NCBI GenBank assembly: GCA_002633025.1
Contig: NMRB01000334.1
Location: 234,247-298,246 of the forward strand
Origin: Notospermus geniculatus
Taxonomy: Eukaryota; Nemertea; Pilidiophora; Heteronemertea; Lineidae
Direction: 5' to 3'
DNA: 64,000 nucleotides
The notes below the pieces were generated by a model, which had not been told where the DNA came from, searched no databases, and saw only the letters and a program-made list of their open reading frames with translations. Positions 34,336 through 45,927 of this stretch are shown piece by piece. Positions within the stretch are counted from its first letter, which is position 1. Every line of letters starts with the position of its first letter. The position numbers and the translations under genes are program-made.

Positions 34336-37300
34336 GTAGGTTGGCCGAGATGATTTTTGAGCTGGATAGGCTACCGTTGGGTCTATTTCAAAGTTCCTCG
34401 GGCCAACAGCAGATTGCGTCTTTTTTTGGGGGGGGGGGGGACCCTGTATAGGCTATAACGCAAGCCTTGGACTCTACGTGTATCTTCATATCAGAATCAC
34501 CCGATGACTTGGAGTTTCCCCATTAGAAATGCCATTGTCTTCTAACAGATGCGACGAACCTTCCCAGCGAAGCTCTACGCCTATCAAAAGAATATGATAG
34601 TGACGTCATCACCATAGGTCTGGGTCCAATAACTGCTATATTTCTCAACACCTATGATGCAATCAAGGATGCATTATCGAGCGAAAACTTCATCGACAGA
34701 CCTGATGATATTTTCTTCAAGAAATGCATTTGTCATGGCGCAGGTAATTTCTGATATTTCAATATCTATCAATAGGCCCCTTTTCGAAAGTCTTCAGCGG
34801 ATCACTCCTCGCCCGTGGTCAAAATGCAACGATGTAGGCCTACATGAACAGTACGTATACATCATTGACGTTTTGACCTGTGGCCAGGATATGGTTATTA
34901 CCTGCTCAAGACTTTCGAAAGGGGGCCTATTGACGACAGTCCTTAGCGGCCAGCGGGACTTGCTCCTAACTAAGGCCAAATGAAAATTTTCCGAATTCAC
35001 ACGTGGCTTGTAGGAAATCTAGGAAACCAAGGCCGCTAGGTTCCAATCGCCAGAAAATTCGGTCGGATAATTCCAGAGTCCCAACTCGGGGAATTAACTG
35101 AGGGAAGGGACTGATTTTGTGGGATAAGTGTGAATGTGCTAAGTGAATCATCGAAGATTTTACAATTTCGTTTCAGGCATTGCCTCCGCTGACGGCGCCC
35201 TGTGGAAAGAACATCGTCGTTTCTCGCTCTCGGTGCTGCGAGACTTTGGAATGGGCAAGATGGCGGCCGAGGAGAAAATCATGATGGAGACGAGAAGTCT
35301 CATGAGAGAAATCCAAAAGAGAGGTTCAGAAAAATTTGACATTGCGCCCCTTCTCACGACAGCCGCTGCGAATATCATTTGCACGATAATATTCGGCCGC
35401 AGATACGACTATGATGACGAAGAATTTCTGCGGTATTGCGCTCGATTTCGTGAAAATATAAGGTTGCAAGCGCAAGGCAACCTTATGACCTTTATTCCTT
35501 CACTGCGCCACGTACCGGGTGATTTGTTTCATTATAAAACGCTGATGGGTAACGTGAATGCGATAAATGACTTCCTGAAGAAAATCATCCAGGAGCACCG
35601 GGAGAATTTGGACCCGGCAAGGGTAGATGACTTTTTGGATGCATACCTTCTGGAAAAAAGGCATCAAGACGAGCGGAACCCCGATAACACATTTACAGGT
35701 TAGTGCTAAGTCATGAAATAAAATTACATCAGAAACATAAAGCGGCGAATCCACTGACGCGATTTTGGCTTGAGACGGGGTTGCGATCCCTTGCGATCAC
35801 CTGAAGCGGTTGATCCACTGTTGCGATTTTGGCTTGAGACGGGGTTGCGTTCCCTTGCGATTGTCTTATATGGCAATCGGAAGCCAAAATCGCGTCAGTG
35901 GATTCGCCGCTTAAAGAAGCCCATAAAGAGTAGTTTGTAGCACCCCCCCCCCCCCCGTTTTGTTGCCATGAGACGACTCGGTGCTGTGGACGAACATGTA
36001 TTGCATGGTTTGCAGTAAAATGTTTTCTGAAATCTGGAAAGAAGTGCTCGAACTAATGTAACAAGTATCAAATATCCGTTCTCATCCAGATTGGCAGCTG
36101 CTGAACGTAATGGGCGACCTTTTCCTGGCCGGATCAGAAACATCATCAACCACTGTCCACTGGGGCTTGCTGTACATGATAAACTTCCCAGAGATACAGG
36201 AGAAAATTCAACTGGAAATCGACAGCGTGATTGGGCGCGATAGAGAACCCACCATGATGGATAAGCGCCACCTACCCTACACCGAAGCGGCCATCTTGGA
36301 GGTCCATCGCGCGGGAAGCATTGGTGCACTCGGTGTGCCTCATGCAAACAATAAGGAAGACATCCAGTTTCGTGGATACACCATCCCGAAAGGATCCTTT
36401 ATTATGCCGAATGTCTGGGCTGTCCATAGAGACCCAACTTTGTGGAAATATCCAGAAGGCTTCCATCCCGAGAATTTTCTGAATGAAAAGGGCGAGGTCG
36501 ACGTGCCGAAGGCGTGGATCCCGTTCGTGATCGGTGTGTCTATTTTCTATAAATATTTGAGCACCTGGGTTTATATTCATAAACATACTTAAGTCAAAGT
36601 GTGATACTTATCTTTTGCGTTGAACAAAGGATAAGTGTGACACTTAGACTTAAGCGCCGCTCCATGTGACAGTTTTCTGTCGAAAGTTTGCTGTCAGATG
36701 GTCAATTATTGCTCTCAGACAGCAATAATTGCTGTCATCAGTGTGTATGACAGCACCTTTAAAGCATGGCGCACACGAGCGATTTTTTGAGCGATTTTCT
36801 AGGCGACTAGCCTTGCGACTACAGGAGCGACTGAACATATTTTTAGTTTTTTTTGACTCGTTTGCAACAAATGCTTCACTGGGAGATCAGTTATGTCGCG
36901 GATGACATCACTGATCGACCTCAAAGGTAATTATCGCATGCGACCTAGTAGTCGCATTGGTAGTCGCCCCCATTTTAGTCGCTCGTGTGCGCCATGCTTA
37001 CGTTGTTTTATGAATATGGGCCCTGGATAATGCTTTATCAGGATTATGAAACTTTCTCGACTATTTCCGGGCATCAAGATGATCCGTTACTGCGGGTGTT
37101 GCTCGCGCTGATCGGCAGCGAGGCTTAATAACTCAATTTTGAATTGTAATGGCAGTGTTTCTGATATTAATTTCAGGTCGCAGACAGTGTCCTGGAGAGA
37201 GTCTTGCCAAAATGGAGGTTTTCCTCGTGATGACGTCACTACTACAGAAGTTCAACTTCTCCGTACCAGAGGGCGCTTCCAAACCTGACCTTGAAGGAAT

Positions 37301-37358
37301 TCTTGGCATGGCCTTGACCCCCAAACCTTTCGAACTTTGTGTCAATGTGCGGAGTTAA
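34119..37358 (+). CDS. CYP2-clan cytochrome P450, complete five-exon gene (gene A)
   Basis: Exons 34119-34335, 34549-34743, 35177-35698, 36090-36533 and 37177-37358 join in frame (every intron phase 1, all GT-AG) to encode about 519 aa, a normal microsomal P450 length. Seen in the product: an N-terminal membrane helix (about 30-51), a basic stop and PPGP hinge (57-60), the C-helix W147-x-x-x-R151, the I-helix oxygen-binding AGSETSST (325-332), the K-helix E382-x-x-R385, FHPENF, and the heme loop F457VIGRRQC464PGE with the cysteine ligand. RFSLSVLRDFGMGK and RDREPTMMDKRHLPYTEA are typical of the CYP2 clan, whose members are heme monooxygenases in the endoplasmic reticulum using P450 reductase. 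The substrate is unknown. A MITE abuts the start, and three introns contain mobile elements. The exon count is lower than the nine of vertebrate CYP2 genes. Confidence 0.93.
34549..34743 (+). CDS. P450 gene A exon 2
   Basis: 195 bp between cttctaacag and GCGCAG|gtaatt. No long ATG frame marks it; the phase-1 join gives DATNLPSEALRLSKEYDSDV, then FLNTYDAIKDAL and FIDRPDD, matching the beta-1/B-helix part of CYP2 proteins (x-x-x-RP after the B helix). Confidence 0.85.
34771..34932. mobile_element. MITE-like hairpin in P450 gene A intron 2
   Basis: 'aataggccccttttcgaaag' at the left is inverted at 34908-34931 ('ctttcgaaagggggcctatt'). About 160 bp, no coding capacity. Confidence 0.7.
35177..35698 (+). 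CDS. P450 gene A exon 3: C-helix to G-helix region
   Basis: 522 bp, acceptor tttcag, donor ACAG|gttagt. Holds GALWKEHRRFSLSVL and the F/G region (GNLMTFIPSLRHVPGDLFHY). Same length as exon 3 of gene B. Confidence 0.92.
35741..35911. mobile_element. 171-bp MITE with TAA target duplication in P450 gene A intron 3
   Basis: The termini 'AGCGGCGAATCCACTGACGC' and its reverse complement match perfectly over about 31 bp. TAA flanks both sides (35738-35740 and 35912-35914), as in PIF/Harbinger-type elements. The interior contains two direct copies of 'ggcttgagacggggttgcg'. Confidence 0.85.
36090..36533 (+). CDS. P450 gene A exon 4: I-helix to just before the heme loop
   Basis: 444 bp, acceptor catccag, donor ATCG|gtgtgt. 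Contains AGSETSSTT, EAAILEVHR, the PKGSFIMPNVWAVHRDP block and ends in AWIPFVI. Confidence 0.92.
36762..36999. mobile_element. 238-bp MITE in P450 gene A intron 4
   Basis: 'AAGCATGGCGCACACGAGCG' at the left is inverted as 'CGCTCGTGTGCGCCATGCTT' at the right. The flanking triplets are TAA and TAC. The interior contains further inverted 'gtcgc/gcgac' motifs. Two smaller hairpins (36588-36655 and 36665-36750) lie just before it. Confidence 0.75.
37177..37358 (+). CDS. P450 gene A exon 5: heme-binding loop and C-terminus
   Basis: 182 bp including the stop. Starts GRRQCPGESLAKMEVFLVMT; the cysteine is the axial heme ligand. Ends KPFELCVNVRS. Confidence 0.93.
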
Positions 37359-37986
37359 AGGTGCCTTCGTTTAATCGAGAAATTGCAACACAGAAACATG
37401 TACATGTACATGTATAAATATGTATATACACAGAATAACCGCAGTATGTTTTGGGGGCGACAAGCACCGTCTGCAGCGTGTTCTTCGTCGTGCCTCGTTT
37501 TGATATACATGTAATAGACAGGCAACAAGGATCCAGGCCTAATTCGGGTTTTTAACAGTTGGAGAACTTACGTGTTGTTTTGCAATATGTTTTTGTCATG
37601 TCGAAACCAACCGTTAGGTATTTAGGGCTGAAATTTTTACAACCTATCGGCAATATCCATAATATTGTCTGTCTTAAATATCAAGATCCCAGCTTTCATC
37701 ATCTTGAATTTTTCACGAATTTCTTTGGCGGGTATCACTTTTTGTGGCCCACCCGTTTTCATTCATCATTTTAGCATGTACTGGCTGTGAGGAAAGACGA
37801 ACTACAACAATGCATTACAAAAATGTACGTACATGTAGTAATTAAATCGGTCAATTTGCCTACAACACAGTTAGTCCCTGGGTTGGAGAGTGGCGCGGTG
37901 GCGCCGGCTGTCGAGAAAAAGTGGCAATACCGAGGTCCTTTAAAGAACAAATTCGGCTTTTAATACCGAAAATGAAACAAATCCAC
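37359..37986. other. Intergenic between the P450 3' end and the PAN-like gene copy 2
   Basis: Starts as P450 3' flank. From about 37870 it is homologous to 27800-27920, the 3' flank of the first PAN-like copy ('gttagtccctgggttggaga'). Confidence 0.6.
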
Positions 37987-38996
37987 TTAAATTGGTGACA
38001 AAATGTCGATGAATCTCAAGCCGAAGGTTTTGTCAGGTGTAAACAAGAAACGTAGAATATTGTTTTTATTTGCAGGGAAATACATTTTATAGGCGTACTT
38101 TTCACGAAATGTGTCCCAATCACCCAGGAGGGACAATTTGATCCGCTGCATATTTTTCGTCGGCAAAACTAAGGATACACTTCTCCTCAGGCGGCAATTT
38201 ATCTTGAATCCGCAGATGAAGAGTACTCTATACCTTACTGTTAATGGTAAAAAGGATTCTGCGTAAGATCGAAAATGATAAATCCAGTACCAACCAACTG
38301 TTGGGCGTGTATCGACTGGTGTCTGTATGTGAAACCTCTCAGATCTATACCCTTCACTGCTCCTAAAGATTAAAAAGCCCTGGCTAATGCCACAAGAGAT
38401 GATGACATCTCCCTCAGGAGTAACCACCAAGACACCACTGATTTGAAAATTGCAGTATCCGCTCATCCTCAGGGTAACGCCGTCTTTGAGAAAGATCCGT
38501 TTCGTGATGTTCATCCATACCATGGTGGACAGAACAATCGTCGGCCTCCCTGCTGTTGCTCCCTTGCAATTGATGATAAAAATTCTTCTGAATAGTTTTG
38601 GCTTGGCTATATAAACGATGAATAGGAGCAGGGATTAAATAGAGGTACTGAAACAGTATATACTTCAGATTTGTCGAAAATGTTCATCAGGTACATAACA
38701 AGTGGTCTTGAGTTGCCAATGTACGGCAGATATTTGCGTTCATACAAAAATTGACCGCTATGAAGGTGACCGAAATTAAATTGAGAGTTGCCGAATTTTA
38801 GTGAGTGCATTTTGCGAAAGAAGTCTTTCATTTGGCAATACAGCATTATGCTTGTTACTTTAGTGCCTTCATCCTTGGATATGATAATATACTCAGATAA
38901 TGTGTCATACCACCATCTGTCCTTATGGCCCCATAATTTTACGGGCGGTTTGAGGTTGAGCCTTGTTGTTCGCCTGTGCAGGATGTTTTCCTTAAC
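37987..38996 (-). pseudogene. Second copy of the 335-codon terminal exon, frameshifted
   Basis: Same exon as 27921-28928, with the same acceptor (tatag above 38996) and the same stop context. It is 1010 bp against 1008: two extra bases at about 38612 ('tatataaacgatg' against 'tatatacgatg') shift the frame, giving SSFI then stop. The remaining 178 codons are open and nearly identical to copy 1. The single lesion suggests recent inactivation or a sequencing or haplotype difference. Confidence 0.75.
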
Positions 38997-39039
38997 CTAT
39001 ATAATCCAAAGATGTAAAATTTACCCAAGTGGAATTTTT

Positions 39040-39155
39040 TGGAAATTCAGATTCCTGGCCTATTACGGCTTCAATGTAAATAAAACCCGCATGTAGGCCT
39101 TTATTGAGCATATTCAGAAAAATGGATGAAAAATTTGATGGTGTGGAGCGGCCAT
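39040..39155. repeat. Partial copy of the 151-bp MITE family
   Basis: Interior and right arm ('aaaatggatgaaaaatttga' then 'tgtggagcggcc') as at 29600-29696. The left arm is missing. Confidence 0.65.
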
Positions 39156-39224
39156 TAATTGTCTCAGAAGGTCTGAAAGCAGTTGGATTCTCGCATAGGC
39201 CTATTTTCCGAGAAGTGCACGCAC

Positions 39225-39493
39225 CTTTCTCTGAAACATTCGGCTTTTGAAATTCATGTAGGAATCTGCCTCCTCTCGCCGCGAGCACGTTCCTTCCTTT
39301 CGATTCAACTGACACGTTAAAGCTGTTCCTCTCGGAAAAATGCTGAACGTTGTGCAACCTTCCTGTGCAATGCAGAAAACACTGCACTGCAATGTAGATT
39401 GGGATTGAGTCGACCCGATGTCAGGGTTGATGAAGGCCCTGCTGATCAAGAAATTGAAAAATGAGCTTGCCAGGCCTTTCGTCATTTCAAACC
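39225..39493 (-). CDS. PAN/apple-like domain exon (copy 2)
   Basis: 269 bp with the same splice sites and phases as 29770-30038. The translation keeps CSVFCIAQEGC and the final GTC, but one cysteine of LTCQC is replaced by Leu (LTCQL), which would remove a disulfide partner. It feeds into the frameshifted terminal exon, so the gene copy as a whole is probably inactive. Confidence 0.5.
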
Positions 39494-39519
39494 CTGAACG
39501 TAAATGTACATGTACATGG

Positions 39520-39855
39520 AAAAAGTAATTTTGAATGAGGAAAAACCAATTTCGAATCAGGAAAAACAAATTTCGAATCAGGAAACAGCATTTTTGAATA
39601 AGGAAACAGCATTTTTGAGTCGGGGAAAACCTTTTTTCCAATAAGGAAAAACTAATTTTGAATAAGGAAAAACCAAGTTCGAATCAGGAAACAGCATTTT
39701 TGAATCAGGAAACGTCATCTTTTGAATAAGGAAAACTAATTTGAATAAGGAATAAGATAAAAGTAACAAAGTCCACATTTTGAATAAGGAATAAGGAAAA
39801 AGTAACAAAGTTCACATTTTGAATAAGGAATAAGGAATAAGGAAAAAGTAGCTAA
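39520..39855. repeat. Tandem repeat, about 20-22-bp units
   Basis: Repeated 'gaataaggaaaaactaattt' and 'gaatcaggaaacagcatttt' variants, at least 12 units. The long minus-strand frames through it (FLIRN/LIPYSK repeats) come from the repeat and are not a gene. Confidence 0.8.
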
Positions 39856-39859
39856 CTTC

Positions 39860-40376
39860 CAGAACCTATTTAACAAAGAACTATTTTCAACAATATCAAA
39901 ACTTTTATTGACTGTTGCTTTGAATGTTTGAAAGAACAATGGAAGAAGTTTATTCACAAGTGGCTTGAGATATTGATCGGATTTATCTGTGTATAAATCC
40001 ATCACGGGACGAAAAAGAATTGTGACCAAGTAGGCCTACAGGTATGAAGGGAATGACAGTCCCAGAATGCAGGTCCTGGTTACAATATACTCTGCTGTAA
40101 TTGTAAGTTTGTAATCGAAAGATAACGCTTTGATAACTTGCTGACCTGTGACGATTAGATTGTTAAATACGTCATTTTTTTCGGGTGAAAATTTGCGTGA
40201 GGGGGTCAGGGGTGTCGTTTTTCCTTCCTGTATATCTAAATCAAGCCAGATGGTTCGATTGGGAATGCTCGAGTCGTCTGCCTTGAGAAGACTCCAGTAA
40301 TGTATTCCATTCCATGTAAAATAATGATAACTGGCAAGGCAATCTCTACCAAGGTCATTGAAGGATATTGTTTCTT
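39860..40376 (-). pseudogene. 5' exon block (X-W) of PAN-like gene copy 2
   Basis: On the minus strand an acceptor (ggctcag above 40376) opens a frame ETISFNDLGRDCLASYHYFT, then GIHYWSLLKADDSSIPNRTI and onward for about 112 codons to a stop at 'ctgtag' near 40038, which could also be a donor (CT|gtaggc). Below it, a second frame conserves KSDQYLKPLVNKLLPLFF and SFDIVENSSLL with copy 1. The composition looks coding and extracellular, with an N-glycosylation site at NRT. I do not recognise the domain. Confidence 0.45.
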
Positions 40377-40759
40377 CTGAGCCAATTTACCGCTGTCAAA
40401 CGAACTGAAGCCCTTCTTCTGTCGGACTTTGACCAGTGTCCGGATGATATCTGGGCCCGGGTGACGGCCAAAAATCGTCTCCGATTTAATGGTGTTGTGT
40501 TCTCAAACCTGGGACAAAATTTGCGTTCTGAACTGGCGGTTCACGTTCTAAAATAGTGTTCACATTTTGTGAAACCCTTAAAAAGGATCCTAAATATTTC
40601 CAAACAACAAAGATGACCTATTCTATAGATGAATGTTTGGAGGATACATGTAAGTACATTGCAATATTAGCCAAAATCCCCCACCCGACAACTTCTCATG
40701 TACGTACATGTATAAAGACAGAAGAATACTGGAGAATTGCTCGACAGGAACCTCACTAA
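40377..40759 (+). CDS. Orphan ORF pair, unrecognised (possible exon fragment)
   Basis: One plus-strand frame reads QFTAVKRTEALLLSDFDQCP and ends in LRSELAVHVLK before a stop at 40556. A second frame, starting at the ATG at 40556, reads MFTFCETLKKDPKYFQTTKM to a stop at 40759. The sequence begins exactly where homology between the two PAN-like copies ends. Amino acid composition looks protein-like, but there is no recognised family and no clear splice partners. It may be a terminal exon or a degraded fragment. Confidence 0.3.
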
Positions 40760-41453
40760 GGCACTAACCCCTGCCACAACATGCTCAGAAAACATCAAGC
40801 AGGTTCATTTTAATTTACAAATGTAAACGATATATATTGAATTGACAAAAACAGTTAGACCTGAATCTATACTATAATGGACGGTAGCCATGTTGGATTT
40901 TGTTATCAACCTGAGTTGACCTGTTATCTGCTATACCTGCTATGTAATGACTGTACACAGTTACGGTGGACCGGACTCTCTGCCCTATCTCCTCCTTAGT
41001 TAGGGCTTAAAACCTACAAAGAGCGGCCTATGTGTACAGTATAATATGAGGAGACTGTCTTACGGTATTTTGGTTTTAAAAGAAGTGCTGGTTTGTATGA
41101 AAAAGAGAGAAAATCTGATGTGTGGTGACCTGCGCTGCCATCTACAAGAATGGCAGTGACCTACTACCAACAGATACACGGTGGGACGCATGTGAACCTA
41201 GCTATCATGAATCTGGGTCACCTTGGCATTAGCCTGGAGATAAAGCTGATTGTGTAATAAACCAGATGTGATGCTGCTGTTTAGAAAGTCAAAACTCCTC
41301 ACTGCTCATGGATTTGACAGTTAACGATTAATAAATTAATAAACTACCCCTCTCCAAATAAACTCATCAATAAAGCAACAGACCCTCTACCACAGAACAT
41401 TCTAGACAAACTCCCTCCCTCAAAATGTGCTCGCCACGGGTGAATATGCTAGT

Positions 41454-42132
41454 NNNNNNNNNNNNNNNNNNNNNNNNNNNNNNNNNNNNNNNNNNNNNNN
41501 NNNNNNNNNNNNNNNNNNNNNNNNNNNNNNNNNNNNNNNNNNNNNNNNNNNNNNNNNNNNNNNNNNNNNNNNNNNNNNNNNNNNNNNNNNNNNNNNNNNN
41601 NNNNNNNNNNNNNNNNNNNNNNNNNNNNNNNNNNNNNNNNNNNNNNNNNNNNNNNNNNNNNNNNNNNNNNNNNNNNNNNNNNNNNNNNNNNNNNNNNNNN
41701 NNNNNNNNNNNNNNNNNNNNNNNNNNNNNNNNNNNNNNNNNNNNNNNNNNNNNNNNNNNNNNNNNNNNNNNNNNNNNNNNNNNNNNNNNNNNNNNNNNNN
41801 NNNNNNNNNNNNNNNNNNNNNNNNNNNNNNNNNNNNNNNNNNNNNNNNNNNNNNNNNNNNNNNNNNNNNNNNNNNNNNNNNNNNNNNNNNNNNNNNNNNN
41901 NNNNNNNNNNNNNNNNNNNNNNNNNNNNNNNNNNNNNNNNNNNNNNNNNNNNNNNNNNNNNNNNNNNNNNNNNNNNNNNNNNNNNNNNNNNNNNNNNNNN
42001 NNNNNNNNNNNNNNNNNNNNNNNNNNNNNNNNNNNNNNNNNNNNNNNNNNNNNNNNNNNNNNNNNNNNNNNNNNNNNNNNNNNNNNNNNNNNNNNNNNNN
42101 NNNNNNNNNNNNNNNNNNNNNNNNNNNNNNNN
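41454..42132. other. Assembly gap (679 N)
   Basis: Run of N. The missing first two exons of P450 gene B could lie here. Open frames reported across it are artefacts. Confidence 0.99.
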
Positions 42133-42756
42133 CTTGATGAATGGTTGGTAATGATGTTGCAGCTCGTCAAACTTCGCAAGTGATGAAAAAGACGGCGGAC
42201 ATTTTTTGGCTCACTACCTGTACTTGTATCAGAGCTCAGCAGAGTATCAGTCTAGTTGCCACTAAGTGTACGTAGGTTGGACAGGAGACCAGTATGGGAT
42301 CATTGGGAGATGCTAGGCTCGCGCATACCAGGTGAGTGCGTTACACCAAGATGGCCATGAACGTTTTAATATGTTGCCCGAGACTATCATGACTGTCGGA
42401 TTGATACACAATGAATGGTCCCTTGCCGGAAGCATCAATCCTCGACCCTCGCATATGTTATGTGCTTACTACGCCTACCAAAGCAGCGGCAAATGGGTAA
42501 AATAGGAACTAGGTTCATTGCGTTGATTGCGTTGCGTTGCGTTTATTCCAGTAAGCCGCTGAAAACTAGGCTTTAATTCTCTGAAGTACGTATCAGGCAA
42601 GCATTTTGGGGACCTTCACGAGCTATGAGACCTTTATATTCACTCTCCTAACATTTTGAAAATATCATAAAATTCAATATATTTGCAACAACAAGTAACA
42701 ATTTGCAAGAAAACTTGATAATGACAGACTGGGCCAACTTCCCAGCTGGCCCGTAT

Positions 42757-43006
42757 GCGAATTTTTTTCCCCCAACCAGTATAGATTCCCAACCAGTATA
42801 TCCATTACGAAATGAAATTTACGAAGTGAATGGTGGGTTAATAGTGCAAAGGTTAGGGTTAGGGTTAGGGTTAGGGTTAGGGTTAGTGTTGGGAGTAGTA
42901 TGAGGATTAGGATTAAAATTAGGATTAGGATTAGCTTTTGCTATATAGGTTGGGAAAAAAAAGTTGGTCGTAATGGATATATCAGTTGGGAAAAAAAAAT
43001 CGCGGC
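42757..43006. mobile_element. Inverted-repeat element enclosing a telomere-like array
   Basis: The left arm (42757-42809: 'tttttttcccccaaccagta', then 'tatatccattacga') is inverted at 42967-43003 ('tcgtaatggatatatcagtt', then 'gggaaaaaaaaatcgc'). Between the arms lies the TTAGGG array at 42851-42886 and degenerate 'ggattaggatta' repeats. Confidence 0.65.
42851..42886 (+). repeat. Interstitial telomere-like repeat, (GGTTAG) x 6
   Basis: Six perfect tandem 'ggttag' units followed by degenerate 'gtgttgggagtagtatgagg' and 'attaggattagg' units. The motif is the animal telomere repeat, but it sits inside an inverted repeat rather than at a chromosome end. Confidence 0.9.
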
Positions 43007-43180
43007 CCGTATAAGGCAACTTTACACAAACCAAATTTTATCAAAAGGCATGTGTGCTGTTGTTAAAGGACCTGAAGACCCAAACAAATGTCATGAATGA
43101 TGTCAGCTAAAGAAGGGGTTGTGTGATGCAAGCTCAGCCTAATAAACACTGGAATTTCCTAAAAAAACAGTCTGGCTTTA

Positions 43181-43378
<198 letters not shown>

Positions 43379-43657
43379 TTATCCAACGGTCGCTATATAA
43401 CGAGGACACGAAAATGCTTCAGTGAATTGAGTACCATAGCCAAAAAGAGGGTTCGAAGACCACTTTTTAGTGAAAGCAACAGTCCAAAACTGAATGCAAC
43501 GAAATCATTTTTCCTAACAATTTTGAAACTACAGTGATTTTTGTCTTTGCATGATGTGGCTCTGTCTGCGCTTATTTCACTCTCCAGGTTTCTTCAGTTA
43601 GTTTCAGCAATATATTAGTGCATTCTGATCAGAGGAGAGAATCCAACAGCGTCTGGC

Positions 43658-44147
43658 CATAAAGGAATCAACCATAAAGGTTCAACTGACAAATTTAGCA
43701 TTTTATAAATGTGGACAATATCCCTTTAAAACCCAACAGACTTGCGTTCTGACGTTTCCATGTGATAGGCAAGACCCTTCTGCACATTCACTGCAAATTT
43801 TGTTGAATTCCGACTAGTTGATCTTATAATACAAAAGGTCTGAATTAATGAGAACCCCACGAACGATGTGTGTTCAGGGTCATCGGTGTACATTTGAATA
43901 GGCTGACGTACATTTGTACATGGAACACTAATTGTGCTGAAAATAGCTCAGTTATCGTCAGAAATGGAATTCAAAGCATCATGTTGGCGGGTTCATGTAC
44001 CTCTTCACCACAAAAAAAGTTGAAGCTCGTGCCTATTACGTAAAGCCAAAATTCAGGCAGTGAGAGACATCTGGTGGCAACACAGGAAGTGTATCCCTCA
44101 GTAAGCTCATCGTTCGCAGTTAAACCTTTATGGTTGATTCCTTTATG
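43658..44147 (+). mobile_element. 490-bp hAT-like non-autonomous transposon, copy 1
   Basis: The termini 'CATAAAGGAATCAACCATAA' and its inverted copy ending 'GATTCCTTTATG' are flanked by an exact 7-bp duplication GTCTGGC (43651-43657 and 44148-44154). The full-length relative at 63276-63766 is in the opposite orientation. No transposase frame. Confidence 0.85.
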
Positions 44148-44154
44148 GTCTGGC

Positions 44155-45562
<1,408 letters not shown>

Positions 45563-45927
45563 TTAAAGGGATACTCCACTCAATTGTGTAAAATTTTGAA
45601 TTTTTGAAATATCGTTAATACATGTACATTCAAATCCACTGATACCAGCAACATGTCGTATTTTTTTAAAACAGGAAACTCATCATTTTAAGTATTTTAA
45701 TTGGATCCCAAGGGGTATTGCACAGCACTCATGATGTCATGAGTTCTCAATGCATATTTATGAAGGTACAATCAATAGGCGTAGGGAGTCACAGTATTAG
45801 CTCATTCAATACAAAGGTCGTCGACCTATTGACACTAGTGACATCACAACTCATGGCAATAGTCTATATGGATTGAATTCAATCAATAAAAATTCAAAAG
45901 TTTACAATGAGTGGAGTTTCCCTTTAA
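45563..45927. mobile_element. About 365-bp MITE with TTAAAGGG termini
   Basis: 'TTAAAGGGATACTCCACTCA' at the left is inverted at the right ('TGAGTGGAGTTTCCCTTTAA'). Non-coding interior with a direct overlap of terminal TTAA, which may be the target duplication. Confidence 0.75.

Noticed and set aside
39578-40029. Minus-strand frames rich in FLIRN and LIPYSK repeats
   Set aside because: They translate a 20-22-bp tandem DNA repeat.
41425-42183. Long open frames of 236-270 codons on both strands
   Set aside because: They consist almost entirely of N from the assembly gap at 41454-42132.
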